The translations under genes and the position numbers were made by a program. Source: Pseudaminobacter soli (ex Li et al. 2025) (GTDB lineage: Bacteria > Pseudomonadota > Alphaproteobacteria > Rhizobiales > Rhizobiaceae). From it: DNA of 64,000 nt. The stretch covers positions 124,001 to 188,000 of the forward strand of contig NZ_PXYL01000009.1 of assembly GCF_003012705.1 (NCBI RefSeq). The letters run 5' to 3'. The notes under the pieces are model-generated. The model worked only from the letters and a program-made list of their open reading frames with translations. It did not search any database and was not told where the DNA came from. Each line of letters opens with the position of its first letter. The first letter of the stretch is position 1. This document shows, one piece after another, positions 26,138 to 34,876 of this stretch.

Positions 26138-27040
26138 TTACTTCCAGATCGGGTTCGACCAGGCGCTGCGGCCGGTATCATCGATTGCGATGACGCGCAG
26201 CCAGGGGCTCTTTTCCAGCGGAGCCAGCGAGACGGCGGTGCGGGTCATCGATATGCCGCTGCTGTGGCTCATCAGATAGCCCTGCCCCGCGACCAGCACG
26301 CGCGATGCCGGCGAGCAGCGAACCTCGACGCGATCCTCGGTCACATCGATATCGTCGATGCGCGGACCCTGGGTCGAGTAGAAGTGACCGTTCTTCAGCG
26401 CTTCCAGAATGTGCTCGGGGCTGTTGGTCTCGGCCTTCAATTCGATCCAGCCGCCGCCGAAATCGGCTGCCTTGAAGTGCGCGTCGTCGCAGGCATAGGT
26501 GGTCAGGCGGTAACCCTTGTCGAGCAGGCCGTCGAGCAGATAGGCGCCATGGCCCTTGTCATGCATGACCTGGCAGCCATGGTTGTAGATCTCCACCGAA
26601 TGGGCGGCGTCAACGAGCGTCTCGGCGTCCGCCAGCGACAGGCTGTACCAGCCTGGGTGGGCGATGCCGACGAATGCGCCGGCGGCCTTGGCGCGACGAG
26701 CAAGTGCGGGGCCGTCCTCGTCCGGGGAAGTCGGCGCGAAATCGAGCGGCAAGCCGACTGCGACGAGGTGCCAGATATCGCTCACCTCTGTGCGCGGCGC
26801 GTGAACCTCGGCGCCGAGGAGCATGGTGAAATTCTCGTCGCTGAATGCGCGCGTGTCGGTGATCGGAAAGTCAAACTGCTTCAGGAAGTGATCGGTGATC
26901 GACAGGAAGTCGTAGCCCGAGTTGCGATAGGCCTTGATCACGTCCTCGACTGAAAGCGCTCCGTCTGAGCGGGTCGTGTGGGTGTGGATGTTGCCGCGCA
27001 GGAAGCGACCGGGCAGGGAGAAAGGAGCGACGCTGCTCAT
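26138..27040 (-). CDS. PHP-domain metallohydrolase, CehA/McbA-like
   Basis: This 300-aa protein has the PHP motifs for a metal cluster: NIHTHTTRSDG near the start, SITDHFL, GAEVHA and a later AHPGW and CDDAH. Members hydrolyse phosphoesters or other esters. The ATG at 27040 follows AAAGGA. It is the last gene of the operon that begins with an RpiR regulator and a Ugp-like importer, with a HAD phosphatase just ahead of it (29-base gap). It probably acts on the imported compound, but the substrate is unknown. Confidence 0.78.
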   Translation of the reverse strand: MSSVAPFSLPGRFLRGNIHTHTTRSDGALSVEDVIKAYRNSGYDFLSITDHFLKQFDFPITDTRAFSDENFTMLLGAEVHAPRTEVSDIWHLVAVGLPLDFAPTSPDEDGPALARRAKAAGAFVGIAHPGWYSLSLADAETLVDAAHSVEIYNHGCQVMHDKGHGAYLLDGLLDKGYRLTTYACDDAHFKAADFGGGWIELKAETNSPEHILEALKNGHFYSTQGPRIDDIDVTEDRVEVRCSPASRVLVAGQGYLMSHSSGISMTRTAVSLAPLEKSPWLRVIAIDDTGRSAWSNPIWK

Positions 27041-27069
27041 GGTGATGTCCTTTATGTGCAGGGTGGAAT

Positions 27070-27756
27070 CTAGGCGCTGACGACCGCCGAAACACCGGTA
27101 ACCAGCCAGGGAAGGGCGGCGAGCTGGTAATGATCCGTCATGATGCGATCGGCGCCGAGTGACAGCAGACGTTGGTCGTGGCCCGGCAATATGTGGCCGC
27201 CGCCGCAGAAACCGATGACGCGCATGCCCGCGGCCCGGGCCGCGGTGACGCCGGTCACGCTGTCCTCGATGACGAGGCACCTTTCGGGGGGAACGCCGCC
27301 CATGGTCTTGGCGGCGTAGAGGAAGAGGTCGGGTGCGGGTTTGCCGCGCGCAACATCGTCGGCGCTGAACACGCGTCCCTCGACCAGTGGCGCAAGCCCG
27401 GTCGCGGCAAAGGTACAACGAAGACGCTCACGGCCGCTGTTGGACGCGACGCAGTAAGGCTGATCGAGGCCACGCAGCAGTTCTGCGATGCCTGCGATGG
27501 GCTTCAGTTGTGTGTTGAACGCGTGATCTAGCCGCTCGGCAAGGCGGGCCTCGAAATCGACCGGCAAAGGAACGCCGTGGATCGTCTCAAGCTTGCGCCG
27601 TGCCGCCATTGCATCGAGACCGACCAGCGAGGAGATAGTATCCTCGACCGACATCGTTAGCCCGATGGCATCGAGCGTCTGGCAGGTAACCTGCGCGGCG
27701 AGGATTTCGCTGTCGACGAGAACGCCGTCGCAATCAAAAATTACAAGATCTATCAA
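27070..27756 (-). CDS. HAD family hydrolase, beta-phosphoglucomutase-like
   Basis: This protein of about 228 aa begins with the catalytic loop DLVIFDCDGVLVDSE, where the two Asp residues are the nucleophile and acid. It later shows VASNSGRERL, GKPAPDLFLYAA and VIEDSVTGVTAARAAG. It has the cap domain of the subfamily that includes phosphatases and beta-phosphoglucomutase. I chose the TTG at 27756 because a GTG at 27792 would fall inside a perfect hairpin and has no ribosome site. It probably dephosphorylates a sugar or polyol phosphate delivered by the operon. Confidence 0.8.
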   Translation of the reverse strand: MIDLVIFDCDGVLVDSEILAAQVTCQTLDAIGLTMSVEDTISSLVGLDAMAARRKLETIHGVPLPVDFEARLAERLDHAFNTQLKPIAGIAELLRGLDQPYCVASNSGRERLRCTFAATGLAPLVEGRVFSADDVARGKPAPDLFLYAAKTMGGVPPERCLVIEDSVTGVTAARAAGMRVIGFCGGGHILPGHDQRLLSLGADRIMTDHYQLAALPWLVTGVSAVVSA

Positions 27757-27775
27757 AGCTTTAACCTGATGAAGA

Positions 27776-27799
27776 GCCGCGCGTGGTTTCACGCGCGGC
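27776..27799 (-). terminator. Hairpin after the binding-protein gene
   Basis: GCCGCGCGTG (27776-27785) and CACGCGCGGC (27790-27799) form a perfect 10-base stem with a four-base loop, just beyond the minus-strand binding-protein stop. There is no T-tract, so it may lower rather than stop expression of the HAD and PHP genes. Confidence 0.5.
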
Positions 27800-27821
27800 G
27801 GATTTCTAGTGGTGAGGGAAA

Positions 27822-29102
27822 TTACTTCGGGAGAAGCGCGTTGGTTTCCTCGGTGATCTTGGCGAGACCGTCCTCAGGCGTAACGTCGCCGCTCATCACC
27901 TGGCCGATGATGTCGCGCTGCATGCGCCAGATTTTTACGCCATTGGTGCCCGGATAGCCGCCCCAGGGAGCCGCGCGGGAGATCTGCTTGATGCTGGTGT
28001 ACCAGTTCGGGTTCTCTTCATAGAACTTGCCGAGATATTGGGGCGCGAGAGCCGCCTTGTTGGTCGGCATATAGCCCGAGCCGAGAACGGCGATCGTCTG
28101 GCCTTCGGCGCTGGTCGCGAATTTGATGTATTCCCAGGCCGCGTCCTGCTTTGCCTTGTCCTTGGCCAGGATCATCATGCCGTTGCCGCCGGTTGGCACG
28201 ACGCCCTTTTCAAGGTTCGCAACCGGATAGGTCGACGACATGAGCTGGAAGCGGTTGCCGATCAGGTCAGAGAAGCCGCGCGCGCTGTTCGGCGAGGCAA
28301 AGATGATGCCGAGCTTGCCGGCGGCGAACTGCTGGCGCGACTGCTCATAGTCGCGCAGAACCATCTTGCCGTCGGTGACGAAGCTGCGAGCCAGCTTCAG
28401 GGCATTGAGGCCGGAGCCACCGTCGAAGGCAACCGTCTTGTTGTCTTCCTTCATGATCTGCTCGCCCTGCTGGAGGATGAGCGAGCGCCACAGCCAGTCG
28501 TCCGGCCAGGCATGGATGTCATAGGCAAAGCCATCGACATCGCCGCCGAGCTCCTTGATCTTGGCGCCCAGCGCGATCATGTCCGCCCAGTTGGTCGGGA
28601 AGTGTTCGGGATCGCCGCCGGCCTGCTTGACGAGATCGGCGTTGTAGAAAACGATCGGCGTGGAGGCATTGAAGCCGATGCCGTACTGCTTGCCGTCAAC
28701 CTTGCCGAGATTGAGGATCGACGGCTCGTAGTTGGTGTTGACCCAGGCTTCGCCTTCCTTGGCCATGTAGTCGTCCAGCGCGATGACCTGGCCGCGCTTT
28801 TCGAGCTGATGCACGACTTCCGGCAGCAGGTGATAGCCGGAGTGATAAACATCGGGGAGATTGTTGGTGATGGCCTCGCGCAGCAGCGCCTGATGCTGCT
28901 CGTCATAGCTCGGCAGCGCGTTGCGGAACTTGATGACGATGTCGGGATGCTTCTCCATGAAGGCAGCGGCGACCTTCTCATGGAAGACGTTGTGAGCCGG
29001 CATGAAGTGCTCGACTTCGATGGTGATCGGGTCCGCGTAAGCAGCGGACGCGCCGAGCATGGTGGCGCCGACCAGAGCGGCCTGCATGAGGGATTTCATC
29101 AT
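27822..29102 (-). CDS. ABC transporter extracellular binding protein, UgpB-like
   Basis: This 426-aa protein has a Sec signal (ending SAAYA) and a type 1 extracellular solute-binding fold, seen in GKQYGIGFNASTPIVFYNADLV and TNWADMIALGAKI. It belongs to the UgpB branch, whose members bind glycerol-3-phosphate or sugars. The ATG pair at 29102/29099 follows CAAGGAGAAA. It is the third component of the ABC importer, after the two permeases. A perfect GGGATCCGA hairpin lies in the gap before it. Confidence 0.85.
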   Translation of the reverse strand: MMKSLMQAALVGATMLGASAAYADPITIEVEHFMPAHNVFHEKVAAAFMEKHPDIVIKFRNALPSYDEQHQALLREAITNNLPDVYHSGYHLLPEVVHQLEKRGQVIALDDYMAKEGEAWVNTNYEPSILNLGKVDGKQYGIGFNASTPIVFYNADLVKQAGGDPEHFPTNWADMIALGAKIKELGGDVDGFAYDIHAWPDDWLWRSLILQQGEQIMKEDNKTVAFDGGSGLNALKLARSFVTDGKMVLRDYEQSRQQFAAGKLGIIFASPNSARGFSDLIGNRFQLMSSTYPVANLEKGVVPTGGNGMMILAKDKAKQDAAWEYIKFATSAEGQTIAVLGSGYMPTNKAALAPQYLGKFYEENPNWYTSIKQISRAAPWGGYPGTNGVKIWRMQRDIIGQVMSGDVTPEDGLAKITEETNALLPK

Positions 29103-29141
29103 TTTCTCCTTGAGAGTTGGATGAGCTATGGGGTGGTTACC

Positions 29142-29169
29142 GGGATCCGATGGAGGATGTTCGGATCCC
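29142..29169. other. Palindromic hairpin between permease and binding-protein genes
   Basis: GGGATCCGA (29142-29150) and TCGGATCCC (29161-29169) are perfect inverted arms with a 10-base loop. It may act as an mRNA-processing or stabilising stem. Confidence 0.45.
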
Positions 29170-29231
29170 ATTCTTTCGGCCGCAGCCGCTGCCATGGGCC
29201 GAACCATTCGGCTCACGGCGAAAGCGAAGTT

Positions 29232-30086
29232 TCACTTCACGCCGGTCATGGTGACGCCTTGGACGAAGTGACGCTGGGCAAACAGGAAAAGGATCGTCAG
29301 CGGCGCGGTCAGCAAGGTCGCAGCGGCCATCAGTGCGCCGAAGCTGGAGCCGAGATCCGTATCGCTGAAATACATCATGCCGAGCGGCGGCGGTGCGAGC
29401 TCGGGGCTGGTGACGACTATCAGCGGCCAGTAAAGGTCGTTCCAGTGCGCGGTGATGGAGAACACCGCAAAGGCTGCAATGGCCGGGCTGGCGCTCGGGA
29501 CGACGACCCGCCAGAGGATTTCCATCTCGCCCATGCCGTCCAATCGCGCAGCATGGATGATGTCGTCAGGGAACGAACGAAACACCTGGCGGAACAGGAA
29601 GATTGCGAAGACCGACAGGAAGAACGGCAGCATCAGCGAAAAGTAGCTGTCGAGCGTCCCGGTAAACGCAAGACCCATGTAGAGTGGCAGAGCCGGCACC
29701 TGGACGGGAACGCAAAGGGCAAAGAGCACGAGTGCGAAGAGCAGGTTGCGCCCGCGAAACTCGTATTTCGCCAGGGCATAGGCGCAAGGGATCGCCGTCA
29801 GCAGCTGCACCGCGAGAATGCCGGAGCAGATGATCGCGCCATTGGCCATGAAGCGCAGCAGCGGCGCTTTGGCGAAGGCCTCGCGAAAATTGTCGAAACC
29901 GACAAAGGTCTGCGGCAGCCAGTGGAACGTTGCCGAAAACACCTCCTGCGATGGACGAAACGCGGTCAGTACCATCCAGTAGAACGGAAACAGCATTGCG
30001 AAGGCGCAGGCCAGCAGGAAGGCATGCATTGCGATCTGGCCGGGCGTCAGGCCCATTCGCATGAAGAAGGAACCGGGGCGCGACAT
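29232..30086 (-). CDS. ABC transporter permease, UgpE-like
   Basis: This 284-aa inner-membrane protein has six helices and the EAA motif (DDIIHAARLDGMGEMEILWRVVVPSASPAIAAF) of sugar-type carbohydrate permeases. It starts with a TGATG overlap with the upstream permease gene, so translation is coupled. It pairs with the permease encoded at 30086-31012. Confidence 0.87.
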   Translation of the reverse strand: MSRPGSFFMRMGLTPGQIAMHAFLLACAFAMLFPFYWMVLTAFRPSQEVFSATFHWLPQTFVGFDNFREAFAKAPLLRFMANGAIICSGILAVQLLTAIPCAYALAKYEFRGRNLLFALVLFALCVPVQVPALPLYMGLAFTGTLDSYFSLMLPFFLSVFAIFLFRQVFRSFPDDIIHAARLDGMGEMEILWRVVVPSASPAIAAFAVFSITAHWNDLYWPLIVVTSPELAPPPLGMMYFSDTDLGSSFGALMAAATLLTAPLTILFLFAQRHFVQGVTMTGVK

Positions 30087-31012
30087 CAGTAGTGAACCTT
30101 CCGTTCCAGCACCTTGGCCTGAACCAGGGACAAAAGCAGGATGATGCCCAGGAAAACGACGGTGATGGCCGAGGCGAGGCCGATACGCATGTATTGGAAG
30201 CCCTCAAGATAGTTGACGTAGAGCAGCACGTCGCTGGCGCCCTGGGGGCCGCCGCGGGTCAGCACCGCAACGGTGTCGAACACCTTGAAAGCCGTGATCG
30301 AGGTGGTGATGATCACGAACATCGTGGTCGGCCCGAGCATGGGCAGCGTCACGGTGAAGAAGCGCTCGATCGGATTGTCGATGCCGTCGACGGCAGAAGC
30401 TTCGTAGAGCTCCTGCGGGATTGCGGTAAGGCCGGCAGTGAACAGCACCATGTTGAAACCAGCGAGCGACCAGACACCGATGATGGCAAGTGCTGGCATT
30501 ACCAGCGACGGATCACCGAAGAACTCCATGCCGGGCAGGCCGATGGCAGTGAGTAGGTGATTGACCGGACCGATCTTGCCGTGAAGCAGGTATTTCCACA
30601 CGGTCGCCATGGCGATCAGGGTCGAGGTCACCGGCAGGAAGAAGGCAATTTGGTAGAACCTGCGGCCTCGTTTCAGCCCGTTGACCATGACCGCGAGAAC
30701 AAGCCCGATGATGACCGATGCCGGAACGACCAAAGCGACGTAGTAGGCCGTGTTGAGCAGCGATCGCCAGAAGGTCTTGTCTCCCCAGAGCGAGACATAA
30801 TTGTCGAAACCGACGAAGGAAAAGTCGAGCGCTCCGAGCTCGTAGTCGGTGAAGCTCATGGCGATCATCACGACGATCGGCAGCAGCATGGTGCCGACAA
30901 GCAGGATGATCGATGGTGTGGCGAACCAATATGCGATCGATGGCGCAATCTCGGCGCCGAGCCGGCGCCGGGGAGTGCGGCCGATCGGGTGAGACGACAG
31001 AACCATGGTCAT
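30086..31012 (-). CDS. ABC transporter permease, UgpA-like
   Basis: This 308-aa permease has six helices, with the EAA loop (PQELYEASAVDGIDNPIERFFTVTLPML) typical of UgpA/MalF-type proteins. It starts two bases after the ATPase stop on the same strand. It forms the membrane channel with the adjacent permease. Confidence 0.87.
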   Translation of the reverse strand: MTMVLSSHPIGRTPRRRLGAEIAPSIAYWFATPSIILLVGTMLLPIVVMIAMSFTDYELGALDFSFVGFDNYVSLWGDKTFWRSLLNTAYYVALVVPASVIIGLVLAVMVNGLKRGRRFYQIAFFLPVTSTLIAMATVWKYLLHGKIGPVNHLLTAIGLPGMEFFGDPSLVMPALAIIGVWSLAGFNMVLFTAGLTAIPQELYEASAVDGIDNPIERFFTVTLPMLGPTTMFVIITTSITAFKVFDTVAVLTRGGPQGASDVLLYVNYLEGFQYMRIGLASAITVVFLGIILLLSLVQAKVLERKVHY

Positions 31013-31014
31013 GA

Positions 31015-32217
31015 TCAGACGCCCACCAGCTTGCGGCCTGAGGAGTAGGTGAGCGGCTCCGATGCAGTTGCGCCATGAATGGCCGGCAGCCGCTTGCCAT
31101 CCGCATCGAACAGGAGGGCCGCTGTTGCGCGTGCGCCAATGGTGAAGTTTTCCTCCAGCCGGCCGCTCATCTGCAGCGCTTCGAGTTCCGCCGCCGAAAC
31201 GCGAAGTGTCATATTCTTCCTGTCGCTACCGTCGTTGCGCACATGGAGCAGCACGTCATGGCCGAGCCGCTCGACACGCTGCAGCCGACCGTCGATGACA
31301 ATGTCCGACGAGCCGTCGTCAATGGTCAGAATTTCCGGGCGCAAACCGACCGTCAACTGGCCGACTGCCTCCGTGCGAAGGGCCGTTGCGCGCCCTGCGA
31401 TAGAGATACGTCCTTGCGGGTCGGCTCGGCCCTGGAGGAGATTGATTTCCGGGCTACCGATGAAGCGAGCAACGCGAACATCTGCCGGGTTGGTGTAGAT
31501 TTCATCCGGCGTTGCGACCTGCACGATTTCGCCATCCATCATCAAGGCCACACGGGTCGACATGGTCATGGCTTCGACCTGATCGTGCGTGACGTAGATG
31601 AAGGTTGCGCCCAGACGCTGGTGTAGTTCGGAGAGTTCGCCGCGCATGTGGACGCGCAAGCGGGCATCGAGATTGGAAAGCGGCTCGTCCATCAGGAAGA
31701 CGCGCGGCTGGCGCACCATGGCGCGGGCAAGCGCCACGCGCTGGCGCTGACCTCCCGACAGCTGGGCCGGGCGTCGGTCGAGCAGCGCCTCGATCTCCAC
31801 TTGCGCCGCCACCTGCTTCACCGCCTCGGCAATCTCTGCGCGGGCGGCAGCCTGGCCCGGGGCAAATTTGCCGACAAGTGGCCAGCGCGCGAAGCTGCTC
31901 AAACGCCGGACTTTGAGCGGCGTGGCGATATTCTCGCGAACGCTCATATGCGGATAGAGCGCATAGCTCTGGAAAACCATCGAGACGTCGCGCGCCTTGG
32001 GCAGCAGATGGTCGACAGGCGCTCCATCGATGCTGATCGTGCCGCCATCCTGCGGGATGAGGCCGGCGATAATGCGCAGAAGAGTGGATTTTCCGCAGCC
32101 GGAAGGGCCGACAAGGGTCAGGAATTCACCGGCCGCGACATCCACGGAAACGCCCTTCAGCGTCTTCGTCGCGCCGAAATTCTTTTCGATCGAGGAAATG
32201 GATACGGTCGCCGTCAT
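31015..32217 (-). CDS. ABC transporter ATP-binding protein, UgpC/MsmK-like
   Basis: This 400-aa ATPase has Walker A GPSGCGKST, the signature LSGGQRQRVALARA, Walker B FLMDEPLSNLDA, the His switch VTHDQVEAMT and a C-terminal TOBE-like regulatory part (about 240-400). It therefore belongs to the MalK/UgpC type. The ATG at 32217 follows GGGACAGAG; an upstream ATG at 32247 has no ribosome site. It is the second gene of the operon. Confidence 0.88.
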   Translation of the reverse strand: MTATVSISSIEKNFGATKTLKGVSVDVAAGEFLTLVGPSGCGKSTLLRIIAGLIPQDGGTISIDGAPVDHLLPKARDVSMVFQSYALYPHMSVRENIATPLKVRRLSSFARWPLVGKFAPGQAAARAEIAEAVKQVAAQVEIEALLDRRPAQLSGGQRQRVALARAMVRQPRVFLMDEPLSNLDARLRVHMRGELSELHQRLGATFIYVTHDQVEAMTMSTRVALMMDGEIVQVATPDEIYTNPADVRVARFIGSPEINLLQGRADPQGRISIAGRATALRTEAVGQLTVGLRPEILTIDDGSSDIVIDGRLQRVERLGHDVLLHVRNDGSDRKNMTLRVSAAELEALQMSGRLEENFTIGARATAALLFDADGKRLPAIHGATASEPLTYSSGRKLVGV

Positions 32218-32250
32218 GCTCTGTCCCACTGATTTCGGGAGGACCATGGC

Positions 32251-32304
32251 GGAGTTTTATTTCATCTGGATGACAGTCGTGGATTAAAACTCCATATCGA
32301 TATG
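32251..32304. promoter_or_regulatory. Probable RpiR operator region
   Basis: Perfect inverted arms GGAGTTTTA (32251-32259) and TAAAACTCC (32285-32293) are followed by a perfect palindrome CATATCGATATG (32293-32304). Both lie in the promoter region ahead of the ATPase gene, next to the RpiR regulator gene. Confidence 0.55.
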
Positions 32305-32320
32305 CGCTACTTAGCCGGCA

Positions 32321-33130
32321 TCATTCGGCAGCGATCGCACCGGCCAGCGCTTCCACAAGCAAAATCTTGGCTGGGACCGCAGTCATTTCCCCGGCTATGG
32401 GCGGTGGATCGACGGCAACAGCAAGCAGCACGGCATCCGCATTTTGGGTAAGCGGACTATTCGCTCGGCCGGTGATTGCCAGGGTAAAGGCCCCAGCTGC
32501 CCGAGCGCCGCTCAGGAAGCGCACCGTGTCCGGGGTCAGTCCCATCTCCGAAATGCCGATAGCCACGCAAGACGAGTCGAACCTCGTGATCACCTCGTGG
32601 GCGAGCGTGGCGTCCTGGAATGCCTGGGCGATTAGGCCGACGCGCATGAGTCGGTATGCGACCATCTCAGCCACGATGCCCGAGATTCCGGCGCCGAAGA
32701 TATCGATGCGCCGGCTGTTTTTGAGTTGGATCGCCAGTCGAAGCAGCAATTCTGGATCGAGGTTTTGGGCGGTGCCGTTGATCGCGTTGCCAAGTCGGTC
32801 CGCCAGAGGCGTCAGGCCACCGACATTGGAAACCCGCTTGAGGCGGGAGGTTCGCTGACTTGCGAGTTCGGCGGTCAGGGCGATCTTGAGGTCGCGATAG
32901 CCGGCATAGCCGAGATGCTTGCAGAAGCGCACTACGCTGGCTTCGCCGCTTTGCGCCAGCACCGCAAGTTCTGCAAGAGAGGAGCGGACAACCCTTTCCG
33001 GATTGTCGAGAATGTACTTTCCGATGCGCGAAAGCGCTTCCGGCATTCCATCGATCTCTTTCCGCATCCGCGGAAGGCTGGGAGCGCCGAATGTTTCACG
33101 ACTGCTTTCTGAAAGCACTTTGAGTGGCAT
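32321..33130 (-). CDS. MurR/RpiR family transcriptional regulator
   Basis: This 269-aa protein has an N-terminal helix-turn-helix domain (SLAELAVLAQSGEASVVRFCKHLGYAGYRDLKIAL) and a C-terminal SIS sugar-phosphate-binding domain (RIDIFGAGISGIVAEMVAYRLMRVG, then ISEMGLTPDTV). These regulators sense phosphosugars. It is placed upstream of the importer on the same strand and probably controls it via the inverted repeats at 32251-32304. The SIS domain suggests a phosphorylated ligand, which matches the phosphatase genes downstream. Confidence 0.9.
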   Translation of the reverse strand: MPLKVLSESSRETFGAPSLPRMRKEIDGMPEALSRIGKYILDNPERVVRSSLAELAVLAQSGEASVVRFCKHLGYAGYRDLKIALTAELASQRTSRLKRVSNVGGLTPLADRLGNAINGTAQNLDPELLLRLAIQLKNSRRIDIFGAGISGIVAEMVAYRLMRVGLIAQAFQDATLAHEVITRFDSSCVAIGISEMGLTPDTVRFLSGARAAGAFTLAITGRANSPLTQNADAVLLAVAVDPPPIAGEMTAVPAKILLVEALAGAIAAE

Positions 33131-33291
33131 TGAAGCTTTCTTGGTGGCGGTTCTGCAATGAGAGCTACGCCAAGCGTGGAGCCTTCGAGGCTAAATGTCC
33201 AGAATATGCAGCGGGATTTCTGGCCCTTTCCGATGTGGCCGCAGATTGCCGTTCGCAGCTGTTCTCCACGCCCAATCCTCGATTGGCAGAG

Positions 33292-34830
33292 TCATGCGAG
33301 AGACGGAGCGCTGGCGGCCCAACTTTCCGCGATAGCGACAACAGCCGCGTTGATCGGACCGCTGGGAATTTGGGGGATGATCGAGGCGTCGACGACGAAG
33401 ACATTCTCCAGCCCCTTTACTCGCAGGGAGGGGTCGACCACGGCATTATCGTCGCCGCCCATGCGGCAGGTGCCGCAAGGGTGATGGTGCGTCGAGGCGG
33501 CGCGGGCGATGAAATCGTCCAGCGCCGCGTCGGTGTGAGCGGCGGGCCCTGGCTGTATCTCGACGTCTCGCCACTCCGCCAGTGCGGAATGATGACCGAC
33601 TTCGCGTGCGATCTTCAGCGCCGTGCGGAAGGTGAGGCGGTCATATTCGGTTTCGAGATAATGCGGATCGATGATCGGCGTGTCGCTGCGGGTTGGCCCG
33701 CCCGGCAGGATACGGCCCCGGCTCGTCGGGTGCGTGACACCGCAGAGGATGGTGTAGGCCGAGCCATAGGCTGGGGCTTCAAGCCCTTCGGCGGCTGAAG
33801 GGGCGACGACGCAACCCAGCACTATATCCGGGCTGCCGTAAGCACGAGTAACGTCCTTGCTGTGCAGGTACATCAGCGATTCCGAGTGTTGCAGGCGCGA
33901 GGGCGGCACCGGTTTCTTCGAGCGGTAGACATTGCCGAGGGCGAGCAGATGGTCCTGCAGATTGGCGCCTACTTCGCGGCTTTCGATGTGACAGTGAATG
34001 CCGGCCGAACGCAGCGCTTCAGGATCGCCGATGCCGGAGCGCATAAGGATCAGCGGAGAGGAGATGGCGCCGGCGCAGAGCACCACGCGATCGGCCGAGA
34101 CCCGCTCTGCTATTCTATCAACAACGGCAAGCACTCCCGCTGCACGTGTGCCGTTGAACTCGATGCGCTCGATCTCGTACCCGTTGAGCAAGGTGAGGTT
34201 CCGGCGTGCCAGCACCTCAGGCGTAAGATAGGCGTCGGCAACACTCAGGCGGCGTCCATCGCGGATGTTGAGCGAATTGGGCGTGGTGCCGTTAAGCGGG
34301 CTGGTATTGTGGTCACTGATCTTGGGTGCGCCGAGCGCATTGCCGGCGGCCATATAGGCGCGGGCTATCGGGCTGACTGCTTCCTCGGGCAAGATGACGT
34401 CGAGCGGGCCGGTGTTGCCACGCGAGGCTGCGGGGAAAGCAGCAAAAGCCTCGCTGCGCTTGAAATAGGGGAGAAGCCCTTCGTAGGACCAGCGCGCGCC
34501 GCCCGCCTTTTCCCATGGCACAAAATCGTCCGGATGGCCGCGAACATAGGCCATGGCGTGCAGACAGCTGGAGCCGCCCACTACTTTGCCGCGTGGCCAT
34601 TCATGGACGCGGTTGGCGGTAAACGGCTGCGGCGTTGTCCTATAGGCCCAGTCGTAGTCGCGCCCCTGTATCTGAGTCCACTTCAGCGGGTCGGCGATAT
34701 CGGGGTCAGCGGGCATATGGCCCGCCTCGATCAGGCCGACCCGGCAGGTCGCGTCCTCGCTTAGTCTGCTTGCGATCGCCGAGCCGGCCGAACCGGCGCC
34801 AACGACCAGCACATCGAAGTGCCGGGTCAT
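33292..34830 (-). CDS. GMC oxidoreductase, probable pyridoxine 4-oxidase
   Basis: This 512-aa flavoprotein has an N-terminal FAD-binding motif ([20 protein letters not shown]), the second FAD contact GKVVGGSSCLHAMAYVRGH and the GMC C-terminal active site with HHHPCGTCRMG. It would oxidise an alcohol to an aldehyde with oxygen. The length and phrases such as DPLKWTQIQGRDYDWAYRT agree with my memory of pyridoxine 4-oxidase, and the pyridoxal-converting genes lie 17 kb away. It is cotranscribed with the GntR regulator (46-base gap). The specific substrate is inferred. Confidence 0.72.
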   Translation of the reverse strand: MTRHFDVLVVGAGSAGSAIASRLSEDATCRVGLIEAGHMPADPDIADPLKWTQIQGRDYDWAYRTTPQPFTANRVHEWPRGKVVGGSSCLHAMAYVRGHPDDFVPWEKAGGARWSYEGLLPYFKRSEAFAAFPAASRGNTGPLDVILPEEAVSPIARAYMAAGNALGAPKISDHNTSPLNGTTPNSLNIRDGRRLSVADAYLTPEVLARRNLTLLNGYEIERIEFNGTRAAGVLAVVDRIAERVSADRVVLCAGAISSPLILMRSGIGDPEALRSAGIHCHIESREVGANLQDHLLALGNVYRSKKPVPPSRLQHSESLMYLHSKDVTRAYGSPDIVLGCVVAPSAAEGLEAPAYGSAYTILCGVTHPTSRGRILPGGPTRSDTPIIDPHYLETEYDRLTFRTALKIAREVGHHSALAEWRDVEIQPGPAAHTDAALDDFIARAASTHHHPCGTCRMGGDDNAVVDPSLRVKGLENVFVVDASIIPQIPSGPINAAVVAIAESWAASAPSLA

Positions 34831-34876
34831 GTTCCCCTCCCAGTAGAACTATGAACGATGTTTGGTGAGACCTGTG

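Noticed and set aside
27757-27792. GTG start for the HAD gene at 27792
   Set aside because: The GTG lies within a perfect hairpin and has no ribosome site; the TTG at 27756 begins directly at the family motif.
28038-30092. Long plus-strand open frame antisense to the Ugp-like transporter genes
   Set aside because: The opposite strand has clear ABC binding-protein and permease sequences with ribosome sites; the antisense translation has no family features and reflects high GC.
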